From Streptomyces agglomeratus (GTDB lineage: Bacteria > Actinomycetota > Actinomycetes > Streptomycetales > Streptomycetaceae): DNA of 64,000 bases. Where the stretch lies: the NCBI RefSeq assembly GCF_001746415.1, contig NZ_MEHJ01000001.1, positions 124,001 to 188,000 of the forward strand. The letters are read 5' to 3'. The notes under the pieces were generated by a model, which saw only the letters and a list, made by a program, of their open reading frames with translations, was not told the DNA's origin and ran no database searches. The position numbers were made by a program, and so were the translations under genes. Positions 19,269 through 28,681 of this stretch are shown here, piece after piece. How positions within the stretch are numbered: position 1 is the first letter of the stretch; each line of letters opens with the position of its first letter.

Positions 19269-20456
19269 CTACCGCGGCCCCTGGGCCGGGCCTCCGGTCG
19301 ACCCGTGCCCCTCGTCTTCGCGCCGGTCGACGAGGATGACCGCCACATCGTCCACCAGGCGGCCCTGAGTGTGGCGAAGCAATGCCTGGCGCAAGCCCTC
19401 TAGGAACGCCTGCCGGGTGTGGTCGCGCATGGTCACCATGGCCTCGGGCAAGTCGAAGAAGGTGCTGTCCCGGTCGCGGGCCTCGATGACGCCGTCGGTG
19501 CACAACAGCAGCCGGTCCCCCGGTGCGAACGGATAGCTGTCGGTCCGCCCGGGAGGACCGCTGATGAATTCCTCAAGACCGAGCGGCGGCAGGGGGGCGG
19601 TGGGCATCAAGGACCGGACCGTGCCGTTGCGCAGCAGCAGCAGCGGCGGCGGATGGCCCCGGTTGATCACCTCAACGCGGTGGCCGTCCGGGATCTGGGC
19701 CACGAGAGCGGTGACAAATCCCTCGAGAAGGGCGTCGTCACCGCCGGCCGCGCCCGCGCCCACGCCCGCGACGACGGCGTCCCGCCGCAGGGCCGCTCCG
19801 CAGTGGTTGATGACCTCCACCAGGTCGTCCTCGTAGTGCACGGCCTCCCGGAATGCGCCCAGCACAACCGCGGCGGCCCGTACGGCGGGCAGTCCCTTGC
19901 CCCGGACGTCCCCGACGATCATCCGGACTCCGTACCGGGTCTGGACCGCGTCGTACAGATCTCCGCCGATCTGCGCGCCCGTCTCAGCGGCCAGGTACAT
20001 GCTGGCCGCCCGTACGGGGCCCAGCCGGTCCAGCACCGGCCGCAGCAGGACCTCCTGGGCGGCCGTGGCGATCCGGCGGAGCTGGTTGAGCTCGTTCTCC
20101 CGGCGCGTGCGCGCGGCGCGGCTCGTCATGAAGCTCGCCACCGAGACCAGGAACAAGGCGAGGAAGTTCGTGTAGACCTGCTGGCCACCCCAGGCATGGT
20201 TGTAGGTGGCGGTGGTCACGCTGACGCCGACGGCCACTACCGTCGCCGCGAGCGTACCCTTGGGACCCATCGTCACCGCCGCCAGAGCGGGTGTCGCAAC
20301 CAGCAGGGGGCCGGTATACACGACGTGCGCCGGCGTGAGCTCGACGAGGAGCACCAGCAGGGCGACCGCGAAGGGCAGGCACTCTGCGAGGGCGAAAAGG
20401 ACCTGGTGGTGGCCGCCAGCTCCCGGTCCCGGGGGCGAGCGCAAAGGCGCTCTCAT
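19269..20456 (-). CDS. Membrane-anchored PP2C SpoIIE-type phosphatase
   Basis: A 395-residue phosphatase with three to four N-terminal membrane helices (about residues 18-110, e.g. FAVALLVLLVELTPAHVV), a short coiled coil (ARTRRENELNQLRRIATAAQ), and a PP2C domain at about 140-375 with IGGDLYDAV, GDVRGKGLPAVRAAAVVLG, RGHPPPLLL, LLLCTDGVIEARD and VDDVAVILV. This architecture is common in Streptomyces for membrane-tethered RsbU-like phosphatases. It starts at the ATG at 20456. It is divergent from the sensor-phosphatase at 21379 with about 0.9 kb between them. Confidence 0.93.
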   Translation of the reverse strand: MRAPLRSPPGPGAGGHHQVLFALAECLPFAVALLVLLVELTPAHVVYTGPLLVATPALAAVTMGPKGTLAATVVAVGVSVTTATYNHAWGGQQVYTNFLALFLVSVASFMTSRAARTRRENELNQLRRIATAAQEVLLRPVLDRLGPVRAASMYLAAETGAQIGGDLYDAVQTRYGVRMIVGDVRGKGLPAVRAAAVVLGAFREAVHYEDDLVEVINHCGAALRRDAVVAGVGAGAAGGDDALLEGFVTALVAQIPDGHRVEVINRGHPPPLLLLRNGTVRSLMPTAPLPPLGLEEFISGPPGRTDSYPFAPGDRLLLCTDGVIEARDRDSTFFDLPEAMVTMRDHTRQAFLEGLRQALLRHTQGRLVDDVAVILVDRREDEGHGSTGGPAQGPR

Positions 20457-21378
20457 GAGTACAGCCTGCCTCGCCCGGACGCATGGCCGCCACTCCGGTT
20501 CACCGGTCTCCGTGGGCGTCTGGTCGCTGCCGGAACAGGGTACGGGTAGAGCATCACGCTGGCCTCGGTCCGGGAGCGGCTGCGCCAGCCGTCCAACGCC
20601 GGGCGCCCTCCTGCCCCGGCGTTGGAGCCACCGATGGTGGCCGGCAAACGTCGCCGACTGCCGGGTGAGTGACTCCCGGCCCGGCGAGATGGCCAGCGGC
20701 GAGCACGACCGGGACTGTCCAAGCGGTCCTTCCCCCCGGTTCTGCCGGTAGGCGGACGAGGCGTGGCTGGTGTACTGGCCGCCTCGGTTGGAAGCCTCGT
20801 CCTGAGCCAGGCGCGCACCGGCCGAGCTCGGCCGGTGCGCGGCCTTCGTGTTCGCTGGCGGTGTGATCCGCGAACCGGGCGGGCGGACTTCGAGCTCGGG
20901 GCCGAGACGTGGTCTTCAATGCGTTGGACGTAGGCGCCCACGGGCTGCGCTTCACGGAACCGTCCGGGACTCGGGGCTGACTGACACCGCGCTCGTCGGC
21001 TGCCCTCCTGGCATCGTTACCGACCCGCACAGCGGTGGGCTCGAAGTAAAGGCGAGACAGCCCAAAACAGGTCCTGCCGGCGCTCCAGCGCCGCCCCTGT
21101 TGCCCGATGGCGATCAGCGCCAGGACGGTCTCGGGCGACGTGGTGGCGAGCGTCGCGCAAATATGAAGGGCCGGGTGACTGGCGGCGCGGACAGCGAGGC
21201 CGCGTCCGCTACCCGGAGGGCCCGGTGCGGAGAAGGCGTGATGACTGCTTCGCCCGGATCCCGCCCGCGCCCCCCACGCGCCGCGCCACACCCTCGCTCT
21301 GCGAAGGGGCGCCCGGATCGCTACTATTCGACCGTCGCTCCCCGATGCCGACGGCCCAAAGAGGTTAGAAAATGGAGT
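20457..21378. other. Divergent intergenic region with a perfect 28-bp palindrome
   Basis: A long gene-poor region between two divergent PP2C genes. A perfect palindrome occupies 20813-20840 (arm GCGCACCGGCC around a central GAGCTC). It could be a bidirectional terminator or a dimeric regulator site; there is no T tract beside it. Open frames across this region look like shadows. Confidence 0.6.
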
Positions 21379-24213
21379 ATGAGCGACCTCCTTGGACATT
21401 TCCGGCGTCGGCTGCTCGGCTCGACCACGAGCTCTTCCTCTCCCCCTCGGCGTCCCCGCGCAGGACACCACCAGGAGCATCAGGAGCACGCCCAGCCCCC
21501 CAAGGGAGGGGCGCGGCGGCCGCAGCGTCTGTCCTCCCTACTGAGCGTGCGCAGCGTGGCTGGCGAGGTGTTCCTCCTGCAGCTGGCCGTCGTGGTGCTT
21601 CTCGTCGCCGCCGCGGTGGTGGCGCTCGTGGTGCAGGCCCAGAGCGCCGGCATGCTGGACGCCCGGCACCGTACGCTCGCCGCCGCCGGAACGTTCGCGG
21701 AATCTCCGGGAATCGTCGCGGCTCTGCGCAGCCCCCATCCGAGCGCAGTGCTACAGCCGAGCGCCGAGGCGGCCCGGAAGATTGCCGGGGTCGACGGCAT
21801 CAACGTGTACACGCTCGACGGGGTCACCCTCACCCACAGCGACCCGGAACAGATCGGGAAACACGTCGTCGGCCCCTTTGCCGGGGCGGCGGCCGGCAAG
21901 TCCTTCACCGAGACGTTCGAAGGGTCCTTGGGGCGGTCCGTGGTCTCGGTGGTCCCCGTCAAGGACTCCGACGGCTCCGTCATCGCCATCGTCTCCTCCC
22001 CGGTCACGGTCCAGAACGTCCAGAGCATGGTGAACCGGCAGCTGCCGGTCGTCCTCGGCAGCGCAGCCGCGGTGCTCGCCCTGTCCGCGGGCGGGACGGC
22101 TCTGGTGAGCCGTCGGCTGCTGCGCCGGACCCACGGCCTGGGACCGGCCGAGATGACGAGGATGTACGAGCACCACGACGCGGTGCTGCACGCGGTGCGA
22201 GAGGGCGTACTGATCGTCGGCGGCGGCGGACGGCTGCTGCTGGCCAATGACGAGGCGCGGCGGCTGCTGGATCTGCCGGTGGACGCTGAAGGGCTCCCCG
22301 TCAAGGACCTGGGTATGGAGGAGGGGATCGCCGATCCGATCGCATCGGGCCGTTCCGCGACCGACGAGCTGCACATGGCAGCCGATCGGCTGCTGGCCGT
22401 GAACATCCGGCCCACCGCCCCCTACGGGAAAGCCGGGACCGTCGTCACGCTGCGGGACACCACCGAGCTGCGGGCACTCTCCGGCAGGGCCGAGGTGGCC
22501 CGCGAACGGCTGAAATTGCTCTACGACGCGGGGGTGCAGGTCGGAACGACGCTGAACGTGGAGCGCACCGCGGAGGAACTGGCGGAGGTGGCGGTCCCGC
22601 GGTTCGCCGACGTGGTCACCGTCGACCTGCTGGACCCGGTACTGCGCGGCGAGGAGCCGCCCGAAGCGAGGACCGAGATGCGCCGCACTGCCGTCGTCGG
22701 CCTTCAGGGCGACCACCCTCTCTCCCCCGTCGGCGAGCTGATCCGGTTCACTCCCACCGGTCCCGTGGCCGCCGGGCTGGCCGGCGGCCATGCGGTCCTG
22801 GAGGCGGACCTGCGCGCCACCCACCGCTGGCGGGCCCAGGACCAGGCCAACGCCCTGCAGATCCTGGACCGCGGCATCCGCTCCCTGATCGTCGTGCCCC
22901 TGCGGGCCCGCGGCGTGGTGCTGGGGATGGCCGGCTACTGGCGGGGGCAGGACTCCCCGCCGTTCGACGAGGAGGATGTGTCCTTCGCCGAGGAACTGAC
23001 CGCCCGGGCGGCACTGTCCGTCGACAATGCCCGCCGTTACACCCGCGAGCACGCCATGGCCGTCACCCTGCAGCGCAGCCTGCTGCCCCGGAGCGTACCG
23101 GAGCAGTCCGCCGTCGAGGTCGCGCACCGCTATCTGGCCGCCCAGGCCGGGGTGGGTGGTGACTGGTTCGATGTCATCCCGCTGCCCGGCGCCCGAGTGG
23201 CCCTGGTGGTCGGCGACGTCGTCGGCCACGGTCTCCACGCCGCCGCCACCATGGGCCGCCTGCGCACCGCCGTGTACAACTTTTCCACCCTCGACCTGCC
23301 CCCGGACGAACTCCTGAGCCACCTGGACGAGCTGGTCGCCCACATCGACATCGATGAGCAGGAGTGGCAGGGGATCACCGGAGCCACCTGCCTGTGCGCC
23401 ATCTACGATCCCGTCTCGGGGCAGGTGACGGCCGCCACCGCCGGGCATCCGGGCCCCGCTCTGGTCCGCCCCGACGGAACCGTGTCCTTCCCCGAGGTGC
23501 CGGTCTCCCCGCCGCTGGGCCTGGGCGCGGGTCTGCCCATGGAGACCATGACGGCCACCCTGCCCGAAGGCTCCCGGCTGGCACTCTTCACCGACGGGCT
23601 GATCGAGAGCCGCGACCGCGATCCGGACGCGGGCCTGGCAGCGCTGCGCGCCGCTCTGGCCGGGCCCGCCCGCACCCCGGAGGAAACCTGCACCGTGGTG
23701 ATCGACGCGATGCTGCCCACCAGGCCCAGCGACGACGTCGCGCTGCTGGTGGCCCGCACCCGCCGACTGGACCCCGCGCGGATCGCCGAGTGGGACGTGC
23801 CCCTCGACCCTGCGGCGGTGTCCCCGGTGCGCAACGCCTGCGCCCGCCGACTGGCGGACTGGGGCCTGGAGGACATCGCCTTCACCACGGAACTCATCCT
23901 CAGCGAGCTGATAACCAACGCCATCCGCTACGGCACCGAGCCCATCGGGGTGAGGCTGCTGTACGACCGCAGCCTGATCTGCGAGGTCTCCGACGGGTCC
24001 AGCACCTCCCCGCACCTGCGCCGGGCCGAGGCCACCGACGAGGACGGCCGTGGCCTGTTCCTCATCGCGCAGTTCGCCGAGCGCTGGGGCACCCGCTACA
24101 CGGCTCGCGGCAAGATCATCTGGAGCGAGCAGGCCCTCCACGACGGGGCCGCCCCGCCCGGGATGGATCTGGGGGAGGCGCTCCTGGCTGAGTGGGACGA
24201 CGAGGCGTACTGA
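21379..24213 (+). CDS. Cache-PAS-GAF-PP2C-HATPase membrane sensor phosphatase/kinase
   Basis: A 944-residue multidomain protein. TM1 is at about 63-87, a DcuS/CitA-like extracellular Cache domain at about 90-215, TM2 at about 222-243, then the CitA/DcuS-type PAS (YEHHDAVLHAVREGVLIV) to about 365, GAF at about 375-560, PP2C at about 585-790 (VGGDWFDVI, GDVVGHGLHAAATM, LFTDGLIESRD, PSDDVALLVART) and a C-terminal RsbW/SpoIIAB-like HATPase (ELILSELITNAIRYG, DGRGLFLIAQFAERWG). It can be expected to sense a small extracellular ligand and to act as both phosphatase and kinase on partner-switch proteins. I prefer the ATG at 21379; the ATG at 21241 has a good AGAAGG but adds a low-complexity N-terminus. 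Confidence 0.9.
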   Translation: MSDLLGHFRRRLLGSTTSSSSPPRRPRAGHHQEHQEHAQPPKGGARRPQRLSSLLSVRSVAGEVFLLQLAVVVLLVAAAVVALVVQAQSAGMLDARHRTLAAAGTFAESPGIVAALRSPHPSAVLQPSAEAARKIAGVDGINVYTLDGVTLTHSDPEQIGKHVVGPFAGAAAGKSFTETFEGSLGRSVVSVVPVKDSDGSVIAIVSSPVTVQNVQSMVNRQLPVVLGSAAAVLALSAGGTALVSRRLLRRTHGLGPAEMTRMYEHHDAVLHAVREGVLIVGGGGRLLLANDEARRLLDLPVDAEGLPVKDLGMEEGIADPIASGRSATDELHMAADRLLAVNIRPTAPYGKAGTVVTLRDTTELRALSGRAEVARERLKLLYDAGVQVGTTLNVERTAEELAEVAVPRFADVVTVDLLDPVLRGEEPPEARTEMRRTAVVGLQGDHPLSPVGELIRFTPTGPVAAGLAGGHAVLEADLRATHRWRAQDQANALQILDRGIRSLIVVPLRARGVVLGMAGYWRGQDSPPFDEEDVSFAEELTARAALSVDNARRYTREHAMAVTLQRSLLPRSVPEQSAVEVAHRYLAAQAGVGGDWFDVIPLPGARVALVVGDVVGHGLHAAATMGRLRTAVYNFSTLDLPPDELLSHLDELVAHIDIDEQEWQGITGATCLCAIYDPVSGQVTAATAGHPGPALVRPDGTVSFPEVPVSPPLGLGAGLPMETMTATLPEGSRLALFTDGLIESRDRDPDAGLAALRAALAGPARTPEETCTVVIDAMLPTRPSDDVALLVARTRRLDPARIAEWDVPLDPAAVSPVRNACARRLADWGLEDIAFTTELILSELITNAIRYGTEPIGVRLLYDRSLICEVSDGSSTSPHLRRAEATDEDGRGLFLIAQFAERWGTRYTARGKIIWSEQALHDGAAPPGMDLGEALLAEWDDEAY

Positions 24214-24335
24214 GAATGCGCCGGTACTGCAGCCGCAGGGAAGACAGCGGACACCACCGGCTGGGACTGCGCTGCCGAGGCCGCCGAACGTACGCTGGCC
24301 TCGATCAGTACGCGACCGCCCGTTATGGAGCCTTT

Positions 24336-25481
24336 GTGCCCGCACCCCGTCTCCGGACAGCGTCCGTCGCCGCCTGCCTGGCCCTCGCGGCGGCGCCCCT
24401 CGGCGCCTGCGGAGACAAGCCCACCGCCGCGCCCAGAGCACCCGCGGTGGCCACCTCCGCCGCGGACGCCGGCGGCATGGCAGCACTGACCACAGCGGCG
24501 AAGAAAGAGGGCTCGCTCAACACGATCGCGCTCCCGAGCGACTGGGCCAACTACGGCGCACTGATCGACGGCTTCGAGAAGAAGTACGGGATCAAGGTCA
24601 TGGTGGAGAACCCGGAAGGTACCAGCCAGGACGAGATCAACGCTCTGAAGGAGCACAGGGGCGAAGGCCGCGCCCCTGACGTGATCGACGTGGGGGGCTC
24701 GTTCGCGCAGTCCGCGGCCCGGCAGGGCCTGCTCGCTCCGTACAAGGTCGCCGCGTACGACCAGATCCCCAAGGAACAGAAGGACCCGCAGGCCCGCTGG
24801 TACAACAACTACGGCGGCTATATCTCGATCGGCTGTGACGCCAAGCGCGTCAAGACCTGCCCCTCGACCTTCGCTGATCTGCGCAAGCCGGAGTACAAGG
24901 GCCAGGTCGCGCTCAACGGCGACCCCGCCAGATCCGGCTCCGCCTTCGCCGGAGTCTATGCGGCGGCCCTGGCGAACGGGGGTTCCTTCGGCGACATCCA
25001 GCCCGGTATCGACTTCTTCGCCGAGCTCAGCAAGAACGGCAACTTCATCCCGGTCGAATCCTCAGCGACTACGATCGCGAAGGGCCAGACCCCGATCAGC
25101 CTCGACTGGGACTTCCTCAACCTCGGATACGCCGACGAATTCCGCGAGAAGGGCGCTGACGTCGACTGGCGGACCGCCATCCCCTTCGACGGCAGCTTCG
25201 CCGAGTACTACGCGAACGGGGTGAACAAAGACGCCCCACACCCCGCGGCGGCACGTCTGTGGCAGGAGTACGTCTTCACCCCGGAAGGCCAGAACATCCG
25301 GCTCGGCGCCTATGCACGCCCCGTCCTCATGGACGCCATGGAAAAGGACGGCACCCTCGACAAGGCCGCCGCGGAGAAACTGCCGACGGTCGAAGGCACG
25401 CCGACGTTTCCGACGAAGGCACAGACGGAGAAGGCGAGAGGGACCGTCAACCGCGGCTGGGCCGAGGCCGTCTCGGGCTGA
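24336..25481 (+). CDS. ABC transporter substrate-binding lipoprotein (PotD/AfuA-like)
   Basis: A 381-residue extracytoplasmic solute-binding protein. A signal peptide of about 25 residues ends in the lipobox LGAC, so it is a lipid-anchored protein. The mature part has the type-2 periplasmic-binding-protein look (KKEGSLNTIALPSDWANYGA, FEKKYGIKV, DVIDVGGSFAQ, YKGQVALNGDPARSGSA), closest in pattern to spermidine/putrescine or ferric-ion binders. The GTG at 24336 follows ATGGAG. No permease or ATPase follows; a transposon fragment begins 130 bp after the stop, so the rest of the operon was lost or the protein is an orphan. It follows the Cache-domain sensor by 122 bp. Confidence 0.88.
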   Translation: MPAPRLRTASVAACLALAAAPLGACGDKPTAAPRAPAVATSAADAGGMAALTTAAKKEGSLNTIALPSDWANYGALIDGFEKKYGIKVMVENPEGTSQDEINALKEHRGEGRAPDVIDVGGSFAQSAARQGLLAPYKVAAYDQIPKEQKDPQARWYNNYGGYISIGCDAKRVKTCPSTFADLRKPEYKGQVALNGDPARSGSAFAGVYAAALANGGSFGDIQPGIDFFAELSKNGNFIPVESSATTIAKGQTPISLDWDFLNLGYADEFREKGADVDWRTAIPFDGSFAEYYANGVNKDAPHPAAARLWQEYVFTPEGQNIRLGAYARPVLMDAMEKDGTLDKAAAEKLPTVEGTPTFPTKAQTEKARGTVNRGWAEAVSG

Positions 25482-25611
25482 GGACCGGGGGCGGTCCTGG
25501 CCAGGCGTGCGCCCGCCCGTCCGGGCCTCACACCGGTGGCCACGGCACGCGCGGCCGCTGTCCGGCCCAACTGCAGGCCATGCTCACCGTTTGACGATCA
25601 GATCGAGGACC

Positions 25612-25963
25612 TCGGCGTGGAGACCACCGGGCCGAACACCTCGCGCTGGTCCCGCAGAACGGCCAGATCCGCGATCGCCTCGCCACCGTCGGCGAGCATC
25701 ACTGCGAGATCGGTGGCGATCCGGCCCGGGTCATGGCCGGTGCCGCGCGGCCGAAGCGGCCGGAGCACGGTGGAATACGCCGCCGTCAGCCCGGTCGCTT
25801 CGGCGAGGTCCGCCAGCAAACGTGCTCCGGCGTGCCCGACCACCCCCGACCCGTCAGTGGACACCACAAGCCGGGGCCGCGAACCGATATCCTTCACGCA
25901 GAAAGTGCCTTCCTCTGGCGACGACAGAACCCCTAGACAAGGTCCATCGTCCCAGCTCAGGAA
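25612..25963 (-). pseudogene. IS1380-family 5' fragment
   Basis: A third copy of the IS1380 sequence: the leader from about 25963, one arm of the subterminal repeat near 25905, and the first 95 or so transposase residues (STDGSGVVGHAGARLLADLA to REVFGPVVSTP) ending at 25612. Both ends are abrupt. It is closer in sequence to the 58-kb copy than to random homologues, judging by eye. Confidence 0.85.
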
Positions 25964-25976
25964 GTCCCGCCCGATG

Positions 25977-26216
25977 TCACCTGGGGCGCCCCGTGCGGCG
26001 CTGGGCAAGAGCGGTGCGCGCCTGGCGTTCGTCGAGGAGGAGGCCGAACTCTTCCCGGGCGACGCGCTGGACGTCCTTGACGGTCGCGGCCCGGCCGCCG
26101 GGACTGCGGGTGTGGGCGAGTTCGGCAGCGCCCCGGGCGAGCAGCTGTTCGCGGTCGTGCTGCGGGTACCGGTCGGTCGTGTAGGCGGCAAGTACCCGCT
26201 TCCACAGTCCACTCAC
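25977..26216 (-). CDS. Small hypothetical protein (79 aa)
   Basis: A 79-residue, basic, helical protein ([37 protein letters not shown]). The GTG start at 26216 has a good GAGAGGAAG upstream and overlaps the stop of the preceding frame by the GTGA arrangement, which suggests coupled translation. The family is not recognised; the IS1380 fragment ends 13 bp beyond its stop. Confidence 0.55.
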   Translation of the reverse strand: MSGLWKRVLAAYTTDRYPQHDREQLLARGAAELAHTRSPGGRAATVKDVQRVAREEFGLLLDERQARTALAQRRTGRPR

Positions 26217-26431
26217 CAGTCTTCCTCTCCCGACCCCGGCTCCACGGGGCCTGTGACTGCCTGTTCGGCGGCACCAGCGTTCTCGTCTTCGCTGTCGGCG
26301 GGCCTCAGCCCGTACGGCCCTCGCTCACCAGGGCGTCTGGCCCCCACTGCCGCCGGGCCCTTGCGGCGGGACTCCTGCCAGATCACTTCGCCCCTACCCT
26401 CCAGTCCACGGTGGAACACGACCAGCCCCAT
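26213..26431 (-). CDS. Hypothetical protein, coupled to the next gene
   Basis: An open frame with plausible coding character in its second half (MGLVVFHRGLEGRGEVIWQE followed by an acidic tail ending in SGEEDW). Its stop overlaps the GTG of the 79-residue gene. The start is uncertain: the frame stays open to 26680, but repeat copy A (26547-26630) occupies that part. Function unknown. Confidence 0.35.
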   Translation of the reverse strand: MGLVVFHRGLEGRGEVIWQESRRKGPAAVGARRPGERGPYGLRPADSEDENAGAAEQAVTGPVEPGSGEEDW

Positions 26432-26546
26432 TCTTGGAGTGTTGTACAGCTCACCGGCCGACCGCAGGAGAAGGCTCCCATTGGCGAGGCGCGTCCGTGC
26501 TGCCGTTTCATCCCGCCGAATCCGTGACCCAAAACTGATCAGCAGA

Positions 26547-26630
26547 GTTGAGCCGGGCGACGCGGGCGAACCTACGGATTCGGACTGCTCGCTTCGGGGG
26601 CCCCGACAACCGCGCCTGGCCCGGGGCCCC
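26547..26630. repeat. Dispersed repeat, copy A
   Basis: About 84 bp beginning GTTGAGCCGGGCGACGCG. It is clearly related to copy B at 27415-27500 (first 18 bp identical, then the same order of blocks, including CCGCGCCT and CGGGGCCCC) and more distantly to copy C at 34315-34372. It contains local dyads built from GCGA/TCGC blocks. It does not match any terminal repeat seen in the window. Confidence 0.6.
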
Positions 26631-26881
26631 ACCCACGCCCAGCGGTTCCGGTGCTCGGCGAAATACTCCCCCGGTCGCACACGCGGCCCGTCACACCTCT
26701 CGGAGCGGGTGTCGGTGGGCCTGGACGGCGCGTCAAAGGGTGCTCCTGGGCCGCGTCGCTGCCCGGCACCCCGAATCCCCCCGCCGGCCTATGCCGATTC
26801 GCCCCAACGGACGCCATGCCTTCTCATGGAAGCAGCATGCGGACAAGGCCCCACACGCCGCCGGCGCAGAAAGGCGCGCCG

Positions 26882-27091
26882 ATGCACGAGATGCGCGCGG
26901 AGTCGACCATCGGCACGGGCGAACTGATCTGGCATGTCATCCGCAAGGACCTGACCACCAGCTCCCTGTGCGGGCGCTTCCTGGACCCTGCCTCCCCAGC
27001 CGCACCGCTCACCGAGAACGAAGCTACCGAACGGTACTGCTCCTCCTGCATGACGGCCTTCGTCGCAGCAGTACAAGACCAGCGGCATTGA
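26882..27091 (+). CDS. Small Cys-containing hypothetical protein (69 aa)
   Basis: A 69-residue protein with a CG...(33 residues)...CSSC arrangement (SLCGRFLD and ERYCSSCMTAF), which could bind zinc. Streptomyces accessory regions often carry such short proteins of unknown role. The ATG at 26882 is preceded by AAAGGCG. It lies between repeat copies A and B. Confidence 0.6.
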   Translation: MHEMRAESTIGTGELIWHVIRKDLTTSSLCGRFLDPASPAAPLTENEATERYCSSCMTAFVAAVQDQRH

Positions 27092-27414
27092 CCGGCAGAC
27101 GTGCGGCCGGCCCCAGCTCCTCGCCCACCCGGAGACGTGCGGACGGCCTTCGTATCCCCGCCCCCAGGCGATCGCCAAGACGCCACGACGACCAGCGCCC
27201 ACCCTCATCCGGATGTGGGGGTCCGGCTGTACCGGCCGGTACAGCGTGGTGCAGGGACGGGGGAGGGATGGCCCCGCACCACGCTGTTCTGCCGGGTGCC
27301 CCCGAGGGCGCCTGCCAGCAGCATGCCCCACCCCCGAAAGGTCCCCCCGACCGAAACGGCAGCGCCCGCCACGCTTCACCCGGCCGGGCCCGTGACGCAG
27401 GGTTCACCACCGCA

Positions 27415-27500
27415 GTTGAGCCGGGCGACGCGCGCAACCCTTGGGATTCCATTGCTCGCGTTCCCGGGGCCTCGAAACCGCGCCTCGGCTCGGGGCCCCC
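27415..27500. repeat. Dispersed repeat, copy B
   Basis: About 86 bp and the closest relative of copy A. It ends 15 bp before the left terminus of the IS630 element. The rest of 27092-27514 holds no gene that I can support. Confidence 0.6.
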
Positions 27501-27514
27501 AATCCAGCCTCATG

Positions 27515-28636
27515 CTAGTGTCCTGCGCCAGAGATCCGTTGGCAGAAGCGGGCGAGTGAGTCGAGGATTTCTTCGGCTGTCTTGGTCCAGGTGAACGGGG
27601 TCGGGTTCTCGTTCCACTGCTTGACCCAGGCCCGGATGTCGGCTTCCAGGGAGCGCACACTCTTGTGGGCGCCGCGGCGGATCTTCTGGTCGGCGAGGAA
27701 GCCGAACCACCGCTCCACCTGGTTGATCCAGGAGGAGCCGGTAGGTGTGAAGTGCAGGTGGAAACGTGGGTGTTTGGCCAGCCATGCTTTGATGGCTGGG
27801 GTCTTGTGGGTGCCATAGTTGTCACAGATCAAGTGGACCTGCAGGTGCCCAGGAACCTCTTTATCGATCTTGGCGAGGAACTTCTTGAACTCCGCTGCCC
27901 GGTGCCTGCGGTGCAGGGAGGTGATGACTTCTCCGGTCGCGACGTCGAAGGCTGCGAACAAGGTGGTCAGACCGTTGCGGACGTAGTCATGGGTGCGGCG
28001 CTCGGGCATGCCCGGCATCATCGGTAGTACCGGCTGGGAGCGGTCCAGCGCCTGGATCTGCGACTTCTCGTCCACCGACAGCACCACCGCGCCTTCGGGC
28101 GGGTTGAAATACAGCCCCACCACGTCGTAGACCTTCTCCACGAACAGCGGATCCGTCGACAGTTTGAAGGTGTCGGTCAGATGCGGCTTGAGCTGGAACT
28201 TCCGCCAGATCCGGCCCACGGTCGACTTCGACAGACCGCTGCGGTCGGCCATCGATGACCGCGACCAGTGAGTGGCGTTCTTCGGGATCTCCTCCAACGT
28301 GCTGACCACGACCGCCTCCACCTGGTCGACGCTGATGGTGGGCGGCCGGCCCGGCCGGGGCTCGTCCACCAACCCGTCCAGCCGGGCGGTCAGAAACCGG
28401 CGGCGCCACTTGCGGACCGTGTCCGCCGCGATACGTAACTCCCGCGCCACCACGACAATCGGTGGAACATCAGCGCCGGCACACGCCAGCACAATGCGGG
28501 CCCGCAACGCCACTGCCTGCGCGGACGACGCCCGCCGGGCCCAACGCTCCAACACCACACGCTCATCGGGCGACAATAACAACGGTTCCAACTTCGGGCC
28601 ACGACGTGGCACCGGCACATCTGCAGAAGCAGTCAT
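27515..28636 (-). CDS. IS630-family transposase
   Basis: A full-length 373-residue DDE transposase. Paired N-terminal HTH regions (ARELRIAADTVRKWRRRF and DRSGLSKSTVGRIWRKF) are followed by the catalytic SVDEKSQIQ, ICDNYGTHK and NQVERWFGF. No frameshift or internal stop is seen, so it is likely active. I prefer the ATG at 28636 to the upstream TTG. The stop codon TAG is formed by the left terminal repeat. Confidence 0.93.
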   Translation of the reverse strand: MTASADVPVPRRGPKLEPLLLSPDERVVLERWARRASSAQAVALRARIVLACAGADVPPIVVVARELRIAADTVRKWRRRFLTARLDGLVDEPRPGRPPTISVDQVEAVVVSTLEEIPKNATHWSRSSMADRSGLSKSTVGRIWRKFQLKPHLTDTFKLSTDPLFVEKVYDVVGLYFNPPEGAVVLSVDEKSQIQALDRSQPVLPMMPGMPERRTHDYVRNGLTTLFAAFDVATGEVITSLHRRHRAAEFKKFLAKIDKEVPGHLQVHLICDNYGTHKTPAIKAWLAKHPRFHLHFTPTGSSWINQVERWFGFLADQKIRRGAHKSVRSLEADIRAWVKQWNENPTPFTWTKTAEEILDSLARFCQRISGAGH

Positions 28637-28673
28637 AGACAAACTAACGATCAACTACTGGCGCAGGACACTA
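27516..28673 (-). mobile_element. IS630-family insertion sequence, complete
   Basis: Perfect 15-bp terminal inverted repeats TAGTGTCCTGCGCCA (27516-27530 and 28659-28673) with TA at both outer ends, as expected for IS630/mariner-type elements that duplicate TA. It contains one intact transposase gene. Its right TA (28672-28673) is also the left TA of the next IS630 element. Confidence 0.93.
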
Positions 28674-28681
28674 GTGCCGCA

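Noticed and set aside
20554..21489. 311-codon open frame on the minus strand over the divergent region
   Set aside because: Composition is that of a GC-rich shadow, with no domain, no ribosome site and overlap with the start of the sensor phosphatase.
21751..24486. 911-codon open frame antisense to the sensor phosphatase
   Set aside because: Antisense shadow of a real gene: the plus-strand product has continuous recognisable domains, while this one is Gly/His/Gln-rich without motifs.
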